The notes beneath the pieces are model-generated. The model saw only the letters and a list, made by a program, of their open reading frames with translations, made no database searches and was not told where the DNA came from. A DNA stretch of 52,679 bases from Desulfamplus sp. (GTDB lineage: Bacteria > Desulfobacterota > Desulfobacteria > Desulfobacterales > Desulfobacteraceae), in NCBI GenBank assembly GCA_015231615.1, contig JADGBE010000022.1, positions 1 through 52,679 of the forward strand, given 5' to 3'. Both the position numbers and the translations under genes were made by a program. Positions 27,607-36,290 of this stretch are shown here, in pieces. Each line of letters begins with the position of its first letter. Position 1 is the first letter of the stretch.

Positions 27607-28404
27607 TTATAATTTAACTACGCTGATTTTTATCACACATCTCTTATGTTGCTCAAATGGTAAATAATATTCAGATATATCTATTTTTATATCTTTCCGA
27701 TTTCTAAGAGGGGCGAGTTCATCTTCTTTGACTTCACCTTTCATGGCAATAATGCAACCATCTCTTTTCAAGAAGGGAATTGCCATATCTGTAAATCTAT
27801 CTAAAGCTGTAAATGCTCTTGAAACAACAAAATCAAACTGCTTTGCATAATTTGACATCTTGCAAATCTCTTCAGCACGGCAATGAATTGCCTCCACACC
27901 TTTTGAATGTGAATAGTTTTTGCTGATAGAGATATTTTCTATTCTTGAACTATTTATCTGTGAATTATCTGTTTGGAAGCTATTTATTGTTGAACTATTT
28001 ATCTTTGAACTATTTGTCTTGAGAATACCACTTTGGCTTATGAGATACTTTAAAAAACTTACCTTTTTTGCCGATGAATCAACCATTACAAGCTCAATTG
28101 AAGGGTTTACAACCTTTAAAGGGATACCGGGAAAACCACCACCAGAGCCAAGATCAATAACCTTTGGATTTATATTTGAACTACTTACAATCAATGGGGC
28201 AATGGCGATTGAATCAATAAAATGTTTTAAAGCAACATCAAAAGGGTCAACAATTGAGGTTATATTGAATTTTTTATTCCATCTTATTAGCTCTTGGGCG
28301 TGAAAGGTCAAAATATCAAGCTGCTCTTGAGAAAGTTTGACCCCAAATGTTAACGCTCCAGATTCAACTCTCTTTTGCCATTTTTTATCAAATTGTTTAT
28401 CCAT
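27607..28404 (-). CDS. rsmG: 16S rRNA (guanine527-N7)-methyltransferase RsmG (GidB)
   Basis: 265 aa against a usual 205-220. The SAM-binding motif VIDLGSGGGFPGIPLKV, the FHAQELIRWNKKFNIT N terminus and the SRAFTALDRF block identify RsmG. It methylates G527 of 16S rRNA. The extra length is a Ser/Asn/Ile-rich insert of about 35 residues between the SAM-binding strand and ALHCRAEEI-type region. The insert is built from 5-residue units (INSSK, INSST and similar) encoded by 15-bp repeats at 27945-28019. It falls in a surface-loop position, so activity is probably kept. The TA pair follows 27 bases downstream on the same strand. Confidence 0.93.
   Translation of the reverse strand: MDKQFDKKWQKRVESGALTFGVKLSQEQLDILTFHAQELIRWNKKFNITSIVDPFDVALKHFIDSIAIAPLIVSSSNINPKVIDLGSGGGFPGIPLKVVNPSIELVMVDSSAKKVSFLKYLISQSGILKTNSSKINSSTINSFQTDNSQINSSRIENISISKNYSHSKGVEAIHCRAEEICKMSNYAKQFDFVVSRAFTALDRFTDMAIPFLKRDGCIIAMKGEVKEDELAPLRNRKDIKIDISEYYLPFEQHKRCVIKISVVKL
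27945..28019 (-). repeat. In-frame 15-bp tandem repeats in rsmG
   Basis: Five consecutive 15-bp units start at 27945, 27960, 27975, 27990 and 28005. The consensus on the plus strand is TTGAACTATTTATCT, with the first and fourth identical and the others diverged. They encode the Asn/Ser/Ile-rich insert of RsmG. Confidence 0.88.
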
Positions 28405-28468
28405 TTAAGACCTAAGACCATATATAAAATATAATGTATTTATTTTAAGGGGTTTGCCAATTTATTAA

Positions 28469-28506
28469 ACTAAAAAACTCTCCGACAAACCAGAGAGTTT
28501 TTTAGT
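28469..28506. terminator. Bidirectional intrinsic terminator
   Basis: Perfect 14-bp arms ACTAAAAAACTCTC (28469-28482) and GAGAGTTTTTTAGT (28493-28506) enclose a 10-base loop, with T- and A-rich flanks on both sides. It lies between the minus-strand OmpA-like lipoprotein gene and rsmG, so it should end the lipoprotein transcript. Confidence 0.8.
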
Positions 28507-28560
28507 TTTAAAATTGTAAGTAACTGTTGGGGCAAATTGTTTATAATGCTATTTGAGCTC

Positions 28561-28615
28561 CTGCAAAACCTATTGGCTATCCAGTTAACTCAAGTAGGCA
28601 ATTTAAGTTTTGCAG
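28561..28615. other. Inverted repeat downstream of the OmpA lipoprotein gene
   Basis: CTGCAAAAC (28561-28569) and GTTTTGCAG (28607-28615) form a perfect 9-bp inverted repeat with a long 37-base centre, directly behind the stop at 28626. It could be an mRNA 3' hairpin or a protein-binding site. There is no other support. Confidence 0.4.
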
Positions 28616-28625
28616 TAAAAATCAT

Positions 28626-29282
28626 CTATGATGCTTGAATTGGAATGATTACGATATTAACTCTACGATTAATAGCATCATCAGAAGAGATTGGCTGGGA
28701 TTCGCCATAACCTATAACTTCAATTCTGGAAGGCTCAACCCCTCTCTGCATAAGGGCATTGGCTACAGACCTTGCTCTTCTTTCAGATAAAACTTGATTT
28801 GAGACCTCAGACCCTTTTGAATCTGTATGACCCTCAACCCTAATTCTTGTCTGTGGATAATCTCTTAAAACTCCTGCTACTCTGTCCATCTCTGGATATG
28901 CACCAGCTTTTAGCATATCAGAACCAGTATCAAAAAACATACTTGATTGAAAAGTTGCTGTAAGTACATTTTCTGTTCTCACAATAGTAGTCTGGTCAGA
29001 TTCAACAACTACGTTTCTTAGAGCTTGCTCTTGTCTATCCATGTATGCCCCTATCTGATTACCTGCAAGACCACCTAATGCAGCACCTATACCAGCACCT
29101 ATAAGTGTTCCTTCAGTATTTCCGCCAATAACCTGACCAAGTATTGCACCCACGCCAGCTCCGACAAGCGCACCTTGTTGTGTCTTTGCCCCCTGATTTG
29201 TGGTGGTGGCACATGAGATAAGAGATAGGCAAATAAATGCACTAACTACAAAAATAATTTTTTTTGATTGAAATTGTTTCAT
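28626..29282 (-). CDS. OmpA-family outer-membrane lipoprotein with glycine zipper
   Basis: 218 aa. Signal peptide with lipobox LISC (Cys24), so it is lipidated. Residues about 38-80 form a glycine-zipper segment (GALVGAGVGAILGQVIGG and GAGIGAALGGLAGNQIG). The C-terminal OmpA/MotB peptidoglycan-binding domain has VEGHTDSKGSEVSNQVLSER and GYGESQP. It should tether the outer membrane to peptidoglycan. It is a single gene with a leader of nearly 300 bases shared divergently with rdgB and a terminator behind it. Confidence 0.93.
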   Translation of the reverse strand: MKQFQSKKIIFVVSAFICLSLISCATTTNQGAKTQQGALVGAGVGAILGQVIGGNTEGTLIGAGIGAALGGLAGNQIGAYMDRQEQALRNVVVESDQTTIVRTENVLTATFQSSMFFDTGSDMLKAGAYPEMDRVAGVLRDYPQTRIRVEGHTDSKGSEVSNQVLSERRARSVANALMQRGVEPSRIEVIGYGESQPISSDDAINRRVNIVIIPIQAS

Positions 29283-29579
29283 TGTTTTTAACTCCTTGTT
29301 TTCTAAATAAAAATTACTACTACTGGTTTAATATAAATTAAATAATTTCTGACGCTACAACTTAATAAGTTTATAAAGGTTAATTGCTTAAGGGTTATTT
29401 TTCAAGAAATATATTTGTTTTGATCTCTATTTTTGATATTACATTAAGTATAAAGATGGTCAAGTTAAAGATTTAATGAAATAGTTTATATACTTCGCAC
29501 GGTTATAAATTGAATAAAAGCTAAAATTAAGACCTTGTTCAGTATAAATATTGCTTTCGATAATATTTGGAGAATATTA

Positions 29580-30299
29580 ATGAAAAATATCTTAGTTCTT
29601 GCAACGAGAAATAGAGGAAAGACAAAAGAGATAATGGAGATGCTAAAAGACTTTCCTGTTGAAATCAAAAATTTTGACGATTTTGGACCTATTCCTGAAG
29701 TTGAAGAAGATGGTGAAACATTTGATGAAAATGCCTATAAAAAAGCCTCATTTGCAGCAAGAGTTCTTGGCTATCCCGCGATTGCTGACGATTCAGGTCT
29801 TGTTGTTGAAGCATTAAACGGCAAACCCGGAGTTCGATCAGCACGTTATGCTGGAGAAAATGCCACTGATGAGATGAATGTGGTTAAACTTATAGATGAG
29901 TTAAAAAAGATTGAGTCAGAATTTGATGGGGGGGAAACATACCTAAATAAAAATGATTTAGAACAAAGTGTGGTTAAGAAAAACAATAGAAAGGCATCTT
30001 TTGAGTGTGTTATCTCAATTGCAGTGCCAACTGGTGCGGCATTAACGTATGAGGGTAGATGCGAAGGTATTATTATAGATACACCAAAAGGAGAAAACGG
30101 TTTTGGATATGACCCTGTATTTTTATATCCCGAGTTTGGGAAGACCTTTGCTGAACTATCACTTGAGGAGAAAAGCCTTATAAGCCATAGAGGAAAGGCT
30201 TTTCAGGATATTGTTAGAGAATTTGATAAGATACTTGCATGGATAGAGATAAATATGCCCAAGTTTGCACCTGTAGAGTGTAAATCAAGGTCTCTGTAA
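29580..30299 (+). CDS. rdgB: XTP/dITP diphosphatase (RdgB/HAM1)
   Basis: 239 aa from the ATG at 29580, chosen because GGAG lies 7 bases upstream and MKNILVLATRNRGKTKE is the canonical start. The upstream extension to a TTG has no support. Family blocks present: DGETFDENAYKKA, IADDSGLVVEALNG, GVRSARYAG, GYDPVF and SHRGKAF. It removes non-canonical purine NTPs such as ITP and XTP from the pool. An insertion of about 25 residues (SEFDGGETYLNKNDLEQSVV and on) after the VVKLIDEL helix makes it longer than the usual 190-205 aa. Confidence 0.94.
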   Translation: MKNILVLATRNRGKTKEIMEMLKDFPVEIKNFDDFGPIPEVEEDGETFDENAYKKASFAARVLGYPAIADDSGLVVEALNGKPGVRSARYAGENATDEMNVVKLIDELKKIESEFDGGETYLNKNDLEQSVVKKNNRKASFECVISIAVPTGAALTYEGRCEGIIIDTPKGENGFGYDPVFLYPEFGKTFAELSLEEKSLISHRGKAFQDIVREFDKILAWIEINMPKFAPVECKSRSL

Positions 30300-30388
30300 T
30301 CAATAATATTGAATATATAAACTCACAACACCTTGAAAGGCTAAAATTAAACATAAAAATAGATGGTATAATTTAGGAGATAGAAGCC

Positions 30389-30970
30389 ATGTCATTATCT
30401 GATTTGATAAAACAAAACAGAAGTTTTAGACGGTTCGATCAATCTGTAAAGGTTGAGTTGGACACATTAAAGTATTTAGTTGACCTTGCACGCTGTTCTG
30501 CTTCAGCAGCAAATCTCCAACCTCTTAAATATATTATTTCAGTTTCACCTTCCACTAACGAACGAATATTCTCATGCCTTGGGTGGGCAGCTTACCTTAA
30601 AGATTGGGATGGTCCAGAAGAGGGGGAAAAACCATCAGCATATATTATTATAATGGGCGATAAAAATATCACCGATAACTTTAGATGTGATCATGGGATT
30701 GCTGCACAATCAATTATGCTTGGGGCAACAGAGCTTGGTCTTGGTGGATGTATGATTGCCTCTATTCACCAAAGAAATATAAGATCATGTCTAAACATTG
30801 ATCCAAACCATGATGTTCTTTTGGTCCTTGCCATTGGCAAACCAATTGAAGAGGTTGTCTTAGAGCCTGTTCCAGTTGATGGCAATATCCGTTATTGGAG
30901 AGATAATAATAAAATTCACCATGTCCCTAAACGTAGTCTTGATGAGATTATAGTGTCAGCAATAGTATAA
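30389..30970 (+). CDS. Nitroreductase family FMN protein
   Basis: 193 aa. The nitroreductase fold signature is the N-terminal QNRSFRRFDQS followed by ARCSASAANLQPLKYI. The C-terminal half carries the AIAAQSIMLGATELGLGGCMIAS-like block, written here as GIAAQSIMLGATELGLGG. It should bind FMN and reduce a quinone, nitro compound or similar acceptor with NAD(P)H. The physiological substrate is unknown. AGGAG lies 9 bases before the ATG. It is followed at 46 bases by a zinc-ribbon protein on the same strand, possibly co-transcribed. Confidence 0.87.
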   Translation: MSLSDLIKQNRSFRRFDQSVKVELDTLKYLVDLARCSASAANLQPLKYIISVSPSTNERIFSCLGWAAYLKDWDGPEEGEKPSAYIIIMGDKNITDNFRCDHGIAAQSIMLGATELGLGGCMIASIHQRNIRSCLNIDPNHDVLLVLAIGKPIEEVVLEPVPVDGNIRYWRDNNKIHHVPKRSLDEIIVSAIV

Positions 30971-31016
30971 GTATTTGACTTTTAACAAGCTCTTCAGGGT
31001 TAAAAAAGAGGTTTTT

Positions 31017-31715
31017 ATGGCAAAATGTATTAACTGTGCAGCCCCTCTGCCATCAAATTCAATAGAGTGTGAATATTGCGGAAGCAAAAACGATACAGAC
31101 CTTAGAGGTATCCACGATTTTACAACTGAAGAGCCTCAAACTAACCGTATATGCCCTAATTGCAATATAAGCCTTAAAACAATTGATCTTAAAATAGGTG
31201 GAAAATTTTTGATTGAACGTTGCGAGGAGTGTTTTGGGCTTTTCTTTGATCCCGGAGAACTTGAAGCTATTATTGATGCTTCAGTTAAGAATGTTTACAC
31301 AATAAATTTAAAAAAATTAGATAACATAAATCTTTCAATGACACCAAAAAATAACAAGGTTGTTTATATTAAATGTCCTGTCTGCTCCAATTTTATGAAC
31401 AGAGTAAGTTTTGGGACTAAAAGCGGTGTAGTTGTAGATAGGTGTAAAGAGCATGGTATCTGGCTCAATGCGGGAGAGTTACGTCATCTATTTGAGTGGA
31501 AAAAAGCAGGTGGGCAGCTTCTACATGAACAGAGGGAGAGAGAGAAAACTGAGAGAAAAGAGCGGGAACAGGAGAGAAGAGAGCGAGAGAAAAGAGGATA
31601 TTTAGATACAAACGATCTCTCTTACTACTCGATTTCTGATTCACGCTCAAGCCCCCGAAAACATGATATTGATATAATTGATCTATTAAAAGGTGTTGCG
31701 TCTTGGTTAAGTTAA
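31017..31715 (+). CDS. Zinc-ribbon / zf-TFIIB domain protein
   Basis: 232 aa from the ATG at 31017, which has AAGAGG five bases upstream. The 14-codon extension to a TTG is not supported. Three zinc-binding modules follow in order: CINCAAPLPSNSIECEYCG (about residues 4-22), CPNC with RCEECFGLFFDPGELE (zf-TFIIB), and CPVC with RCKEHGIWLNAGELRHL (second zf-TFIIB, Cys-His at the distal pair). A highly charged Glu/Arg coil (about 170-197) and a short tail end the protein. It is probably a nucleic-acid or protein-binding scaffold. The function is unknown. Confidence 0.8.
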   Translation: MAKCINCAAPLPSNSIECEYCGSKNDTDLRGIHDFTTEEPQTNRICPNCNISLKTIDLKIGGKFLIERCEECFGLFFDPGELEAIIDASVKNVYTINLKKLDNINLSMTPKNNKVVYIKCPVCSNFMNRVSFGTKSGVVVDRCKEHGIWLNAGELRHLFEWKKAGGQLLHEQREREKTERKEREQERREREKRGYLDTNDLSYYSISDSRSSPRKHDIDIIDLLKGVASWLS

Positions 31716-31802
31716 AACACTAATATTCAAAGAAATTAAGACGTTAGGATAAGCATTAGAATATTCCAATTTTTATACTCATACATGAACGGTAGATAAG
31801 AA

Positions 31803-32162
31803 TCAATATCTCTCAATATAGCCATCTTCGTTAATTGCAAACGCCTCAGATACTCCTTCTCTGAGATAGAAAGTATCAGAAAGAGTTATTACTCCAGTAT
31901 ATTCATCTTGAAATGATATGTAATAATCTCCCGAATCAATATGGTATATTAACTCGCAATTATCTATAAGGTGATAGAATTTATCTACATAAAAAGATTC
32001 CATAACCCTATCGTCAGAGTCTCTGATTATTTCAATATAATATCCTCTGTTATCAAAATTGCATATCTCCATAGAGCCAATTTCATCATCTGATCCATTA
32101 CACCCAGCCATAATAACTACAAGGCTAAAGAGTATAAAAAACATTATTTTAACTTTTTTCAT
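31803..32162 (-). CDS. Small predicted lipoprotein of unknown function
   Basis: 119 aa if translation starts at the second of two adjacent ATGs. GGAGGG directly abuts the first, so the second has the more workable spacing. The signal peptide (KKVKIMFFILFSLVVIM) ends in lipobox MAGC. The mature part is acidic and rich in Tyr, with beta-strand-like alternation (ICNFDNRGYYIEIIRDSDDR). No family is recognised. It is convergent with the zinc-ribbon gene. Confidence 0.65.
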   Translation of the reverse strand: MKKVKIMFFILFSLVVIMAGCNGSDDEIGSMEICNFDNRGYYIEIIRDSDDRVMESFYVDKFYHLIDNCELIYHIDSGDYYISFQDEYTGVITLSDTFYLREGVSEAFAINEDGYIERY

Positions 32163-32226
32163 CATCCCTCCATTTATTACAACTTATTAAAATTAATAAC
32201 TAACAGCCCTATTTAAAACTATATTT

Positions 32227-32263
32227 AAAGATTTGATGACTTTCAGAAAATTATCAAATCTTT
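32227..32263. terminator. Imperfect inverted repeat behind the NifX-like gene
   Basis: Arms AAAGATTTGATGACTTT and AAAATTATCAAATCTTT pair except for one G-T wobble and one mismatch, around a CAG loop. It sits 34 bases past the stop of the minus-strand NifX-like gene. A closely related hairpin (arms GATTTGACAACTTT/AAAGTTATCAAATC) lies at 47500-47530, so this is a small dispersed family. Confidence 0.6.
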
Positions 32264-32296
32264 GTTTAAAATATTTATAATTCAGATTTGATAATT

Positions 32297-32689
32297 TTAG
32301 AGGTGATTATGACCACTACATCCACCGCCATGATGGTTAGCCATACAGGTCAATTTGGGTGTAAATTTCTCAAGTTTATTATCTTTTAGTAATTGAAGAT
32401 TGGTCTGAACAGTCCCTTCAATAGCACGAAATACCTTAATGCCTGAATCAACAAGTTTCTTCAATGCACCATCGCCAATTCCACCAACTACAACTACATC
32501 TGCGGTTATATCACCCATAGCTTTTAGTGGCTGACAATTACCATGTGAATGGTCTTTGTCGTGATTTGCTAACACCTCGCAAGCTCCATTATCAGTATCT
32601 ACAGATACAAAAAACGGTGCTGATCCAAAATGGTTATAAACAGAACCAATAAGCCCAAGCTCACTGTTTGATGGAAAAACAACTTTCAT
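32297..32689 (-). CDS. Dinitrogenase iron-molybdenum cofactor biosynthesis (NifX/NifY-like) protein
   Basis: 130 aa. The fold signature of the NifB-C/NifX family is visible: MKVVFPSNSELGLIGSVYNHFGSAPFFVSVDTD, then DITADVVVVGGIGDGALKKLVDSGIKVFRA. His- and Cys-rich ends (NHDKDHSHGNCQP and NHHGGGCSGHNHL) suggest metal binding. No nif genes are nearby. Such stand-alone members are common in anaerobes, where they may handle FeS or Mo clusters. AGGAG lies 7 bases before the ATG on the minus strand. Confidence 0.85.
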   Translation of the reverse strand: MKVVFPSNSELGLIGSVYNHFGSAPFFVSVDTDNGACEVLANHDKDHSHGNCQPLKAMGDITADVVVVGGIGDGALKKLVDSGIKVFRAIEGTVQTNLQLLKDNKLEKFTPKLTCMANHHGGGCSGHNHL

Positions 32690-32964
32690 TTAAAAGCTCC
32701 TTATATTAAGATATAATAATTTTTATTTGTTCTGTAACATATTCTAATTACCAGCTAATTTTAATATTTAATAGCCGCTGAATTATTAACAGTATGTTAT
32801 TTATATGATGGTAGTTATATGAATCAATAAAATTGAGATGTCAACTGTAAATAGGCAGATTTTAAGTAAAAAATAGGGACTAAAAGTTAAGAACTATATT
32901 TAGTATCGTGTTATATAAATATATGAATTGAGACAAAAAAGATATAATAGGAAATGAAATTGTA

Positions 32965-33423
32965 ATGAGAAGAAAAGAGAAAGAGATAAAAGAACAATCT
33001 GAAATTGAAGCTATTATTAACAGTAGCTTAGTGTGTCGTCTTGGATTATCTGATGGCAATATGCCTTATATTGTCCCTCTATGCTTTGGATTTAAAGAAC
33101 GCTCTATTTATATTCACAGTTCGTTAAAGGGGAGAAAAATTGATATTCTCAAAATAAATCCAAATGTCTGTTTTGAGTTTGACTCAGATATAGAAGTTAA
33201 AGAGACTGACAATCCATGCAATTGGGGAATGAAATTTAAAAGCGTAATTGGTTTTGGAAAAGCTGTTTTTATTGACGATATAGAAGAGAAAAAAGAGGCT
33301 CTAAATATTATCATGCAGCAATACTCTGGCAACTCTTTTGATTTTTCTGATAATGTTGTTAATGGAGTTGCTGTTATAAGGATAGATATTGAAGAGATTA
33401 CTGGAAAGTGGTCTGCTTTATGA
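32965..33423 (+). CDS. Pyridoxamine 5'-phosphate oxidase-fold flavoprotein
   Basis: 152 aa. The split-barrel PPOX fold is seen in CRLGLSDGNMPYIVPLCFGFKERSIYIHSS and LKGRKIDILKINPNVCFEFD, as in NimA-like and related FMN-binding proteins. The C-terminal KWSAL is also typical. It probably binds FMN or F420. The substrate is unknown. The ATG has a weak AGGA site about 8 bases upstream. It stands alone on the plus strand ahead of a tandem 29-bp duplication. Confidence 0.82.
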   Translation: MRRKEKEIKEQSEIEAIINSSLVCRLGLSDGNMPYIVPLCFGFKERSIYIHSSLKGRKIDILKINPNVCFEFDSDIEVKETDNPCNWGMKFKSVIGFGKAVFIDDIEEKKEALNIIMQQYSGNSFDFSDNVVNGVAVIRIDIEEITGKWSAL

Positions 33424-33449
33424 GCAGAAATATAAGACTCAACAACCAT

Positions 33450-33507
33450 TATATTGTCAGCAACTCTAATTTCAGCAATATATTGTCAGCAACTCTAATT
33501 TCAGCAA
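33450..33507. repeat. 29-bp tandem duplication in an intergenic region
   Basis: The unit starting TATATTGTCAGCAACTCTAA occurs at 33450-33478 and again at 33479-33507 with no difference. The second copy feeds into a 9-bp hairpin (33501-33528). Confidence 0.93.
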
Positions 33508-33528
33508 TTGTCTTATGATAATTGCTGA
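33501..33528. terminator. Hairpin behind the PPOX-fold gene
   Basis: TCAGCAATT (33501-33509) and AATTGCTGA (33520-33528) form a perfect 9-bp stem with a 10-base loop, about 80 bases past the PPOX-fold stop. There is no strong T-tract, so it may be weak. Confidence 0.45.
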
Positions 33529-33554
33529 TTACATTTGGGTAGTTTTTCTAAAAT

Positions 33555-34196
33555 ATGGATATAGAATATATCATCAACCAATATTACAAAAAAGGGACAA
33601 AACTGTATGATATTTTTATCGATCATGCAGATAAAGTAAGAGAAAAAAGCGTTTATATTGCCTCACGGATAGCTCATGTAACTCAAAATTCTACATCAAA
33701 TATAAAACCAGATATAAAGTTTATTGAAGAGGCGGCAATGCTCCATGATATTGGAATCTTTATGACCAATTCCCCGTCGATTTATTGCATGGGTGAATAT
33801 CCATATATATGTCATGGATTTCTGGGGCGAGAACTTCTTGATAGCATAGGATTTCCTCGTCATGGACTTGTGAGTGAACGTCATACTGGTGCTGGTATCA
33901 CTCTTGAAAATATTATAGCAAACTCTTTACCTCTGCCACATCGCGATATGGTGCCTGTAACTATTGAAGAGGAGATTATCTGTTTTGCCGATAAATTTTA
34001 CTCAAAAAAACCAAAATGGGTAGGATTTGAAAAGAGTTTAGATAAGATTATGGAGGAGATGGAAAAACTTGATCAACAAAATTATTCTCATTTACCTATT
34101 TTAAATAACAACTCTCACCTTGATAAAAAATCTGATTATAATAACAAAACCCACTCTGAAAGGTTTTCAGGCTGGGTAAAGAAGTTTTTAATATAG
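33555..34196 (+). CDS. HD-domain hydrolase
   Basis: 213 aa. The HD metal-binding signature is visible as His in DHADKVREKS, HD in EEAAMLHDIGIF, later His residues in GEYPYICHGF and SERHTGAG, and the final Asp in IICFADKFYS. It belongs to small HD proteins, which are metal-dependent phosphohydrolases acting on nucleotides or other phosphoesters. The substrate is not identifiable. It is on the plus strand, 87 bases ahead of asnB, possibly the same transcript. Confidence 0.85.
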   Translation: MDIEYIINQYYKKGTKLYDIFIDHADKVREKSVYIASRIAHVTQNSTSNIKPDIKFIEEAAMLHDIGIFMTNSPSIYCMGEYPYICHGFLGRELLDSIGFPRHGLVSERHTGAGITLENIIANSLPLPHRDMVPVTIEEEIICFADKFYSKKPKWVGFEKSLDKIMEEMEKLDQQNYSHLPILNNNSHLDKKSDYNNKTHSERFSGWVKKFLI

Positions 34197-34283
34197 TCAA
34201 TTGTAAAGAGATATACTGTAATCTGATTCAGACAATAATGTAATTCTATAAATTTAAACAAAATCAAGGAACTTTAACCAACC

Positions 34284-36203
34284 ATGTGCGGAATCAACGG
34301 TATTTTACATTTTGAATATGATCGAGAAGTTAGACCTGAATTAATTAAAGCTATGTCTGACTCCCTTGCCCATCGTGGACCTGATGAAGAAGGGATTTAT
34401 ACTAAAGGCTCTATTGGTCTTGGGTTTAGAAGACTTTCAATTATAGATTTAGTTACAGGACAGCAGCCGCTATTTAATGAAGACCACTCTATAGCTTGCG
34501 TCTGCAACGGTGAAATTTTTAACTATAAAGAACTGCGTGCAGAGCTTGAGGCTAAAGGACACACATTTAGAACTCGCACAGATGTTGAGGTTGTGCCTCA
34601 TCTTTATGAAGAGCTCGGGGCAGATATGGTGAACCGATTAGTTGGGCAATTTGCATTTGCCATTTATGATCACAATAAACATAGGCTTCTACTTGCCCGT
34701 GATCATGTAGGTATTGCACCTCTGTTTTACACGGTTTTTGACAACTCTATAATTTTTGCATCAGAGATAAAGGCGATTTTATGCTATCCAAATATTCCTC
34801 GTAAGGTCAATTTGACAACTCTTGATCAAATTCTCACCTTTCCCGGACCTTTAAGCCCAAACACCATGTTTGAAGATATACACTCTGTGCCAGCAGGACA
34901 CTTGGTTCTTGTTGAGAATTACGGTGTAAAAGGCAATAGTGGCTCTGTAAGTTTTAATAGCTGTGTAAATGATGGTTGTATAAAGATAAAGGAATATTGG
35001 GATTTAAAATATCCTAAATCTGGCGACATTAATCCTAATCAAACAGAGGCAGATTGCATTGATAGAATTGAAAAAGCCCTCTTAAAAGCTGTTGAACGCC
35101 GTTTACAGGCTGATGTGCCAGTTGGATTTTATTTAAGTGGTGGGCTTGATTCCTCATTGATTGCCTCATTTATCTCACAGATTCAAAAGGAAAAGAGACA
35201 CTCATTTTCAATAGGTTTTGCTGAATCAAATATTGATGAACGCCGTTATCAGCAGATTATGGCAAATCAAGTTAGCTCATTGCACCATGAGACCCTTTTT
35301 GATTGGAACAATATTGCAGATCATCTCAAACAGGCTATCTATCATGCTGAAACTCCGCTTAAAGAATCTTATGATACCTGCTCTCTTGCCTTATCTAAAC
35401 TTGTAAGAGACAATCACATAAAAGTTGTGCTAACTGGTGAGGGGGCAGATGAGCTTTTTGCGGGTTACGTGGGCTACAGATTTGATATGGAGCGTGGAGC
35501 TGGAAGTTCATCTTCATCTTTTCAAGATGTTGAGGAGATGCTTGATCGTGAAATAAGAGAACGGGTCTGGGGAGACCCTGATTTCCTATATGAACGCAAT
35601 TTCTATCAATTTAACGAGATTAAACAGGCAATTTATGCTGAATCGCTTACAGATTCTTTTTATAAGTTTGACTGCACACAAAATCCCATAGTAAACCCTG
35701 AGAAAATAAAAGGGTTACACCCTGTTCATAAACGCTCTTACGTTGATTTTAAACTGCGTATCGCTGACCATCTTCTGGCTGATCATGGAGACAGACCCGC
35801 ATTTGCCCATTCAGTTGAAGCTCGCTATCCTTTTCTTGATACAGATTTAATAAATACAGTTACAACTCTTCCGCCTGAGCTTCTCATACAAGGTGGAATG
35901 GAGAAATATATTCTAAAGCAGATGGCACGCAAACATCTACCAGAAGCTATTACACAGCGAACAAAGTTTGCCTTTGTTGCCCCTGGAAGTCCATATCTCT
36001 TGCGTCAAAATATAGAGTGGATTGAGGATATTCTCTCTTTTGAAACAATTAAACGTCAGGGATATTTTAACCCAGCAACTGTTGAAAATTTAAAGAAAAT
36101 GTATAAGGCGGATGGATTTACATTAAGCCAAACTTTTGAGAACGATCTGTTGATGATCATATTAACTTTTGGTATTTTTTTAGAGTTGTTTAATGTCAAA
36201 TAG
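34284..36203 (+). CDS. asnB: Glutamine-hydrolysing asparagine synthetase (AsnB)
   Basis: 639 aa. Met is followed directly by the catalytic nucleophile Cys2 (MCGINGI), the hallmark of the N-terminal class II glutaminase domain, with SLAHRGPDEEG and CNGEIFNYKELR. The C-terminal synthetase domain has the PP-loop YLSGGLDSSLIAS at about residue 283 and VVLTGEGADELFAGY. It converts Asp, Gln and ATP to Asn. AsnB-like amidotransferases also occur in secondary-metabolite loci, and this one lies 2.5 kb upstream of an NRPS, but the intervening genes are unrelated, so a housekeeping role is as likely. Confidence 0.93.
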   Translation: MCGINGILHFEYDREVRPELIKAMSDSLAHRGPDEEGIYTKGSIGLGFRRLSIIDLVTGQQPLFNEDHSIACVCNGEIFNYKELRAELEAKGHTFRTRTDVEVVPHLYEELGADMVNRLVGQFAFAIYDHNKHRLLLARDHVGIAPLFYTVFDNSIIFASEIKAILCYPNIPRKVNLTTLDQILTFPGPLSPNTMFEDIHSVPAGHLVLVENYGVKGNSGSVSFNSCVNDGCIKIKEYWDLKYPKSGDINPNQTEADCIDRIEKALLKAVERRLQADVPVGFYLSGGLDSSLIASFISQIQKEKRHSFSIGFAESNIDERRYQQIMANQVSSLHHETLFDWNNIADHLKQAIYHAETPLKESYDTCSLALSKLVRDNHIKVVLTGEGADELFAGYVGYRFDMERGAGSSSSSFQDVEEMLDREIRERVWGDPDFLYERNFYQFNEIKQAIYAESLTDSFYKFDCTQNPIVNPEKIKGLHPVHKRSYVDFKLRIADHLLADHGDRPAFAHSVEARYPFLDTDLINTVTTLPPELLIQGGMEKYILKQMARKHLPEAITQRTKFAFVAPGSPYLLRQNIEWIEDILSFETIKRQGYFNPATVENLKKMYKADGFTLSQTFENDLLMIILTFGIFLELFNVK

Positions 36204-36290
36204 CCACAAAAAGGTTAGCATGATATGGAAATCAAACTACACAATGACGTGGTGTTTAAATCAAAAAATCAAATTAAGGAGAAACCGCCA

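Noticed and set aside
34284..36203. asnB as part of the NRPS cluster
   Set aside because: It is separated by truncated genes, TA modules and several repeats, and its motifs are those of ordinary AsnB. No positive evidence ties it to the pathway.
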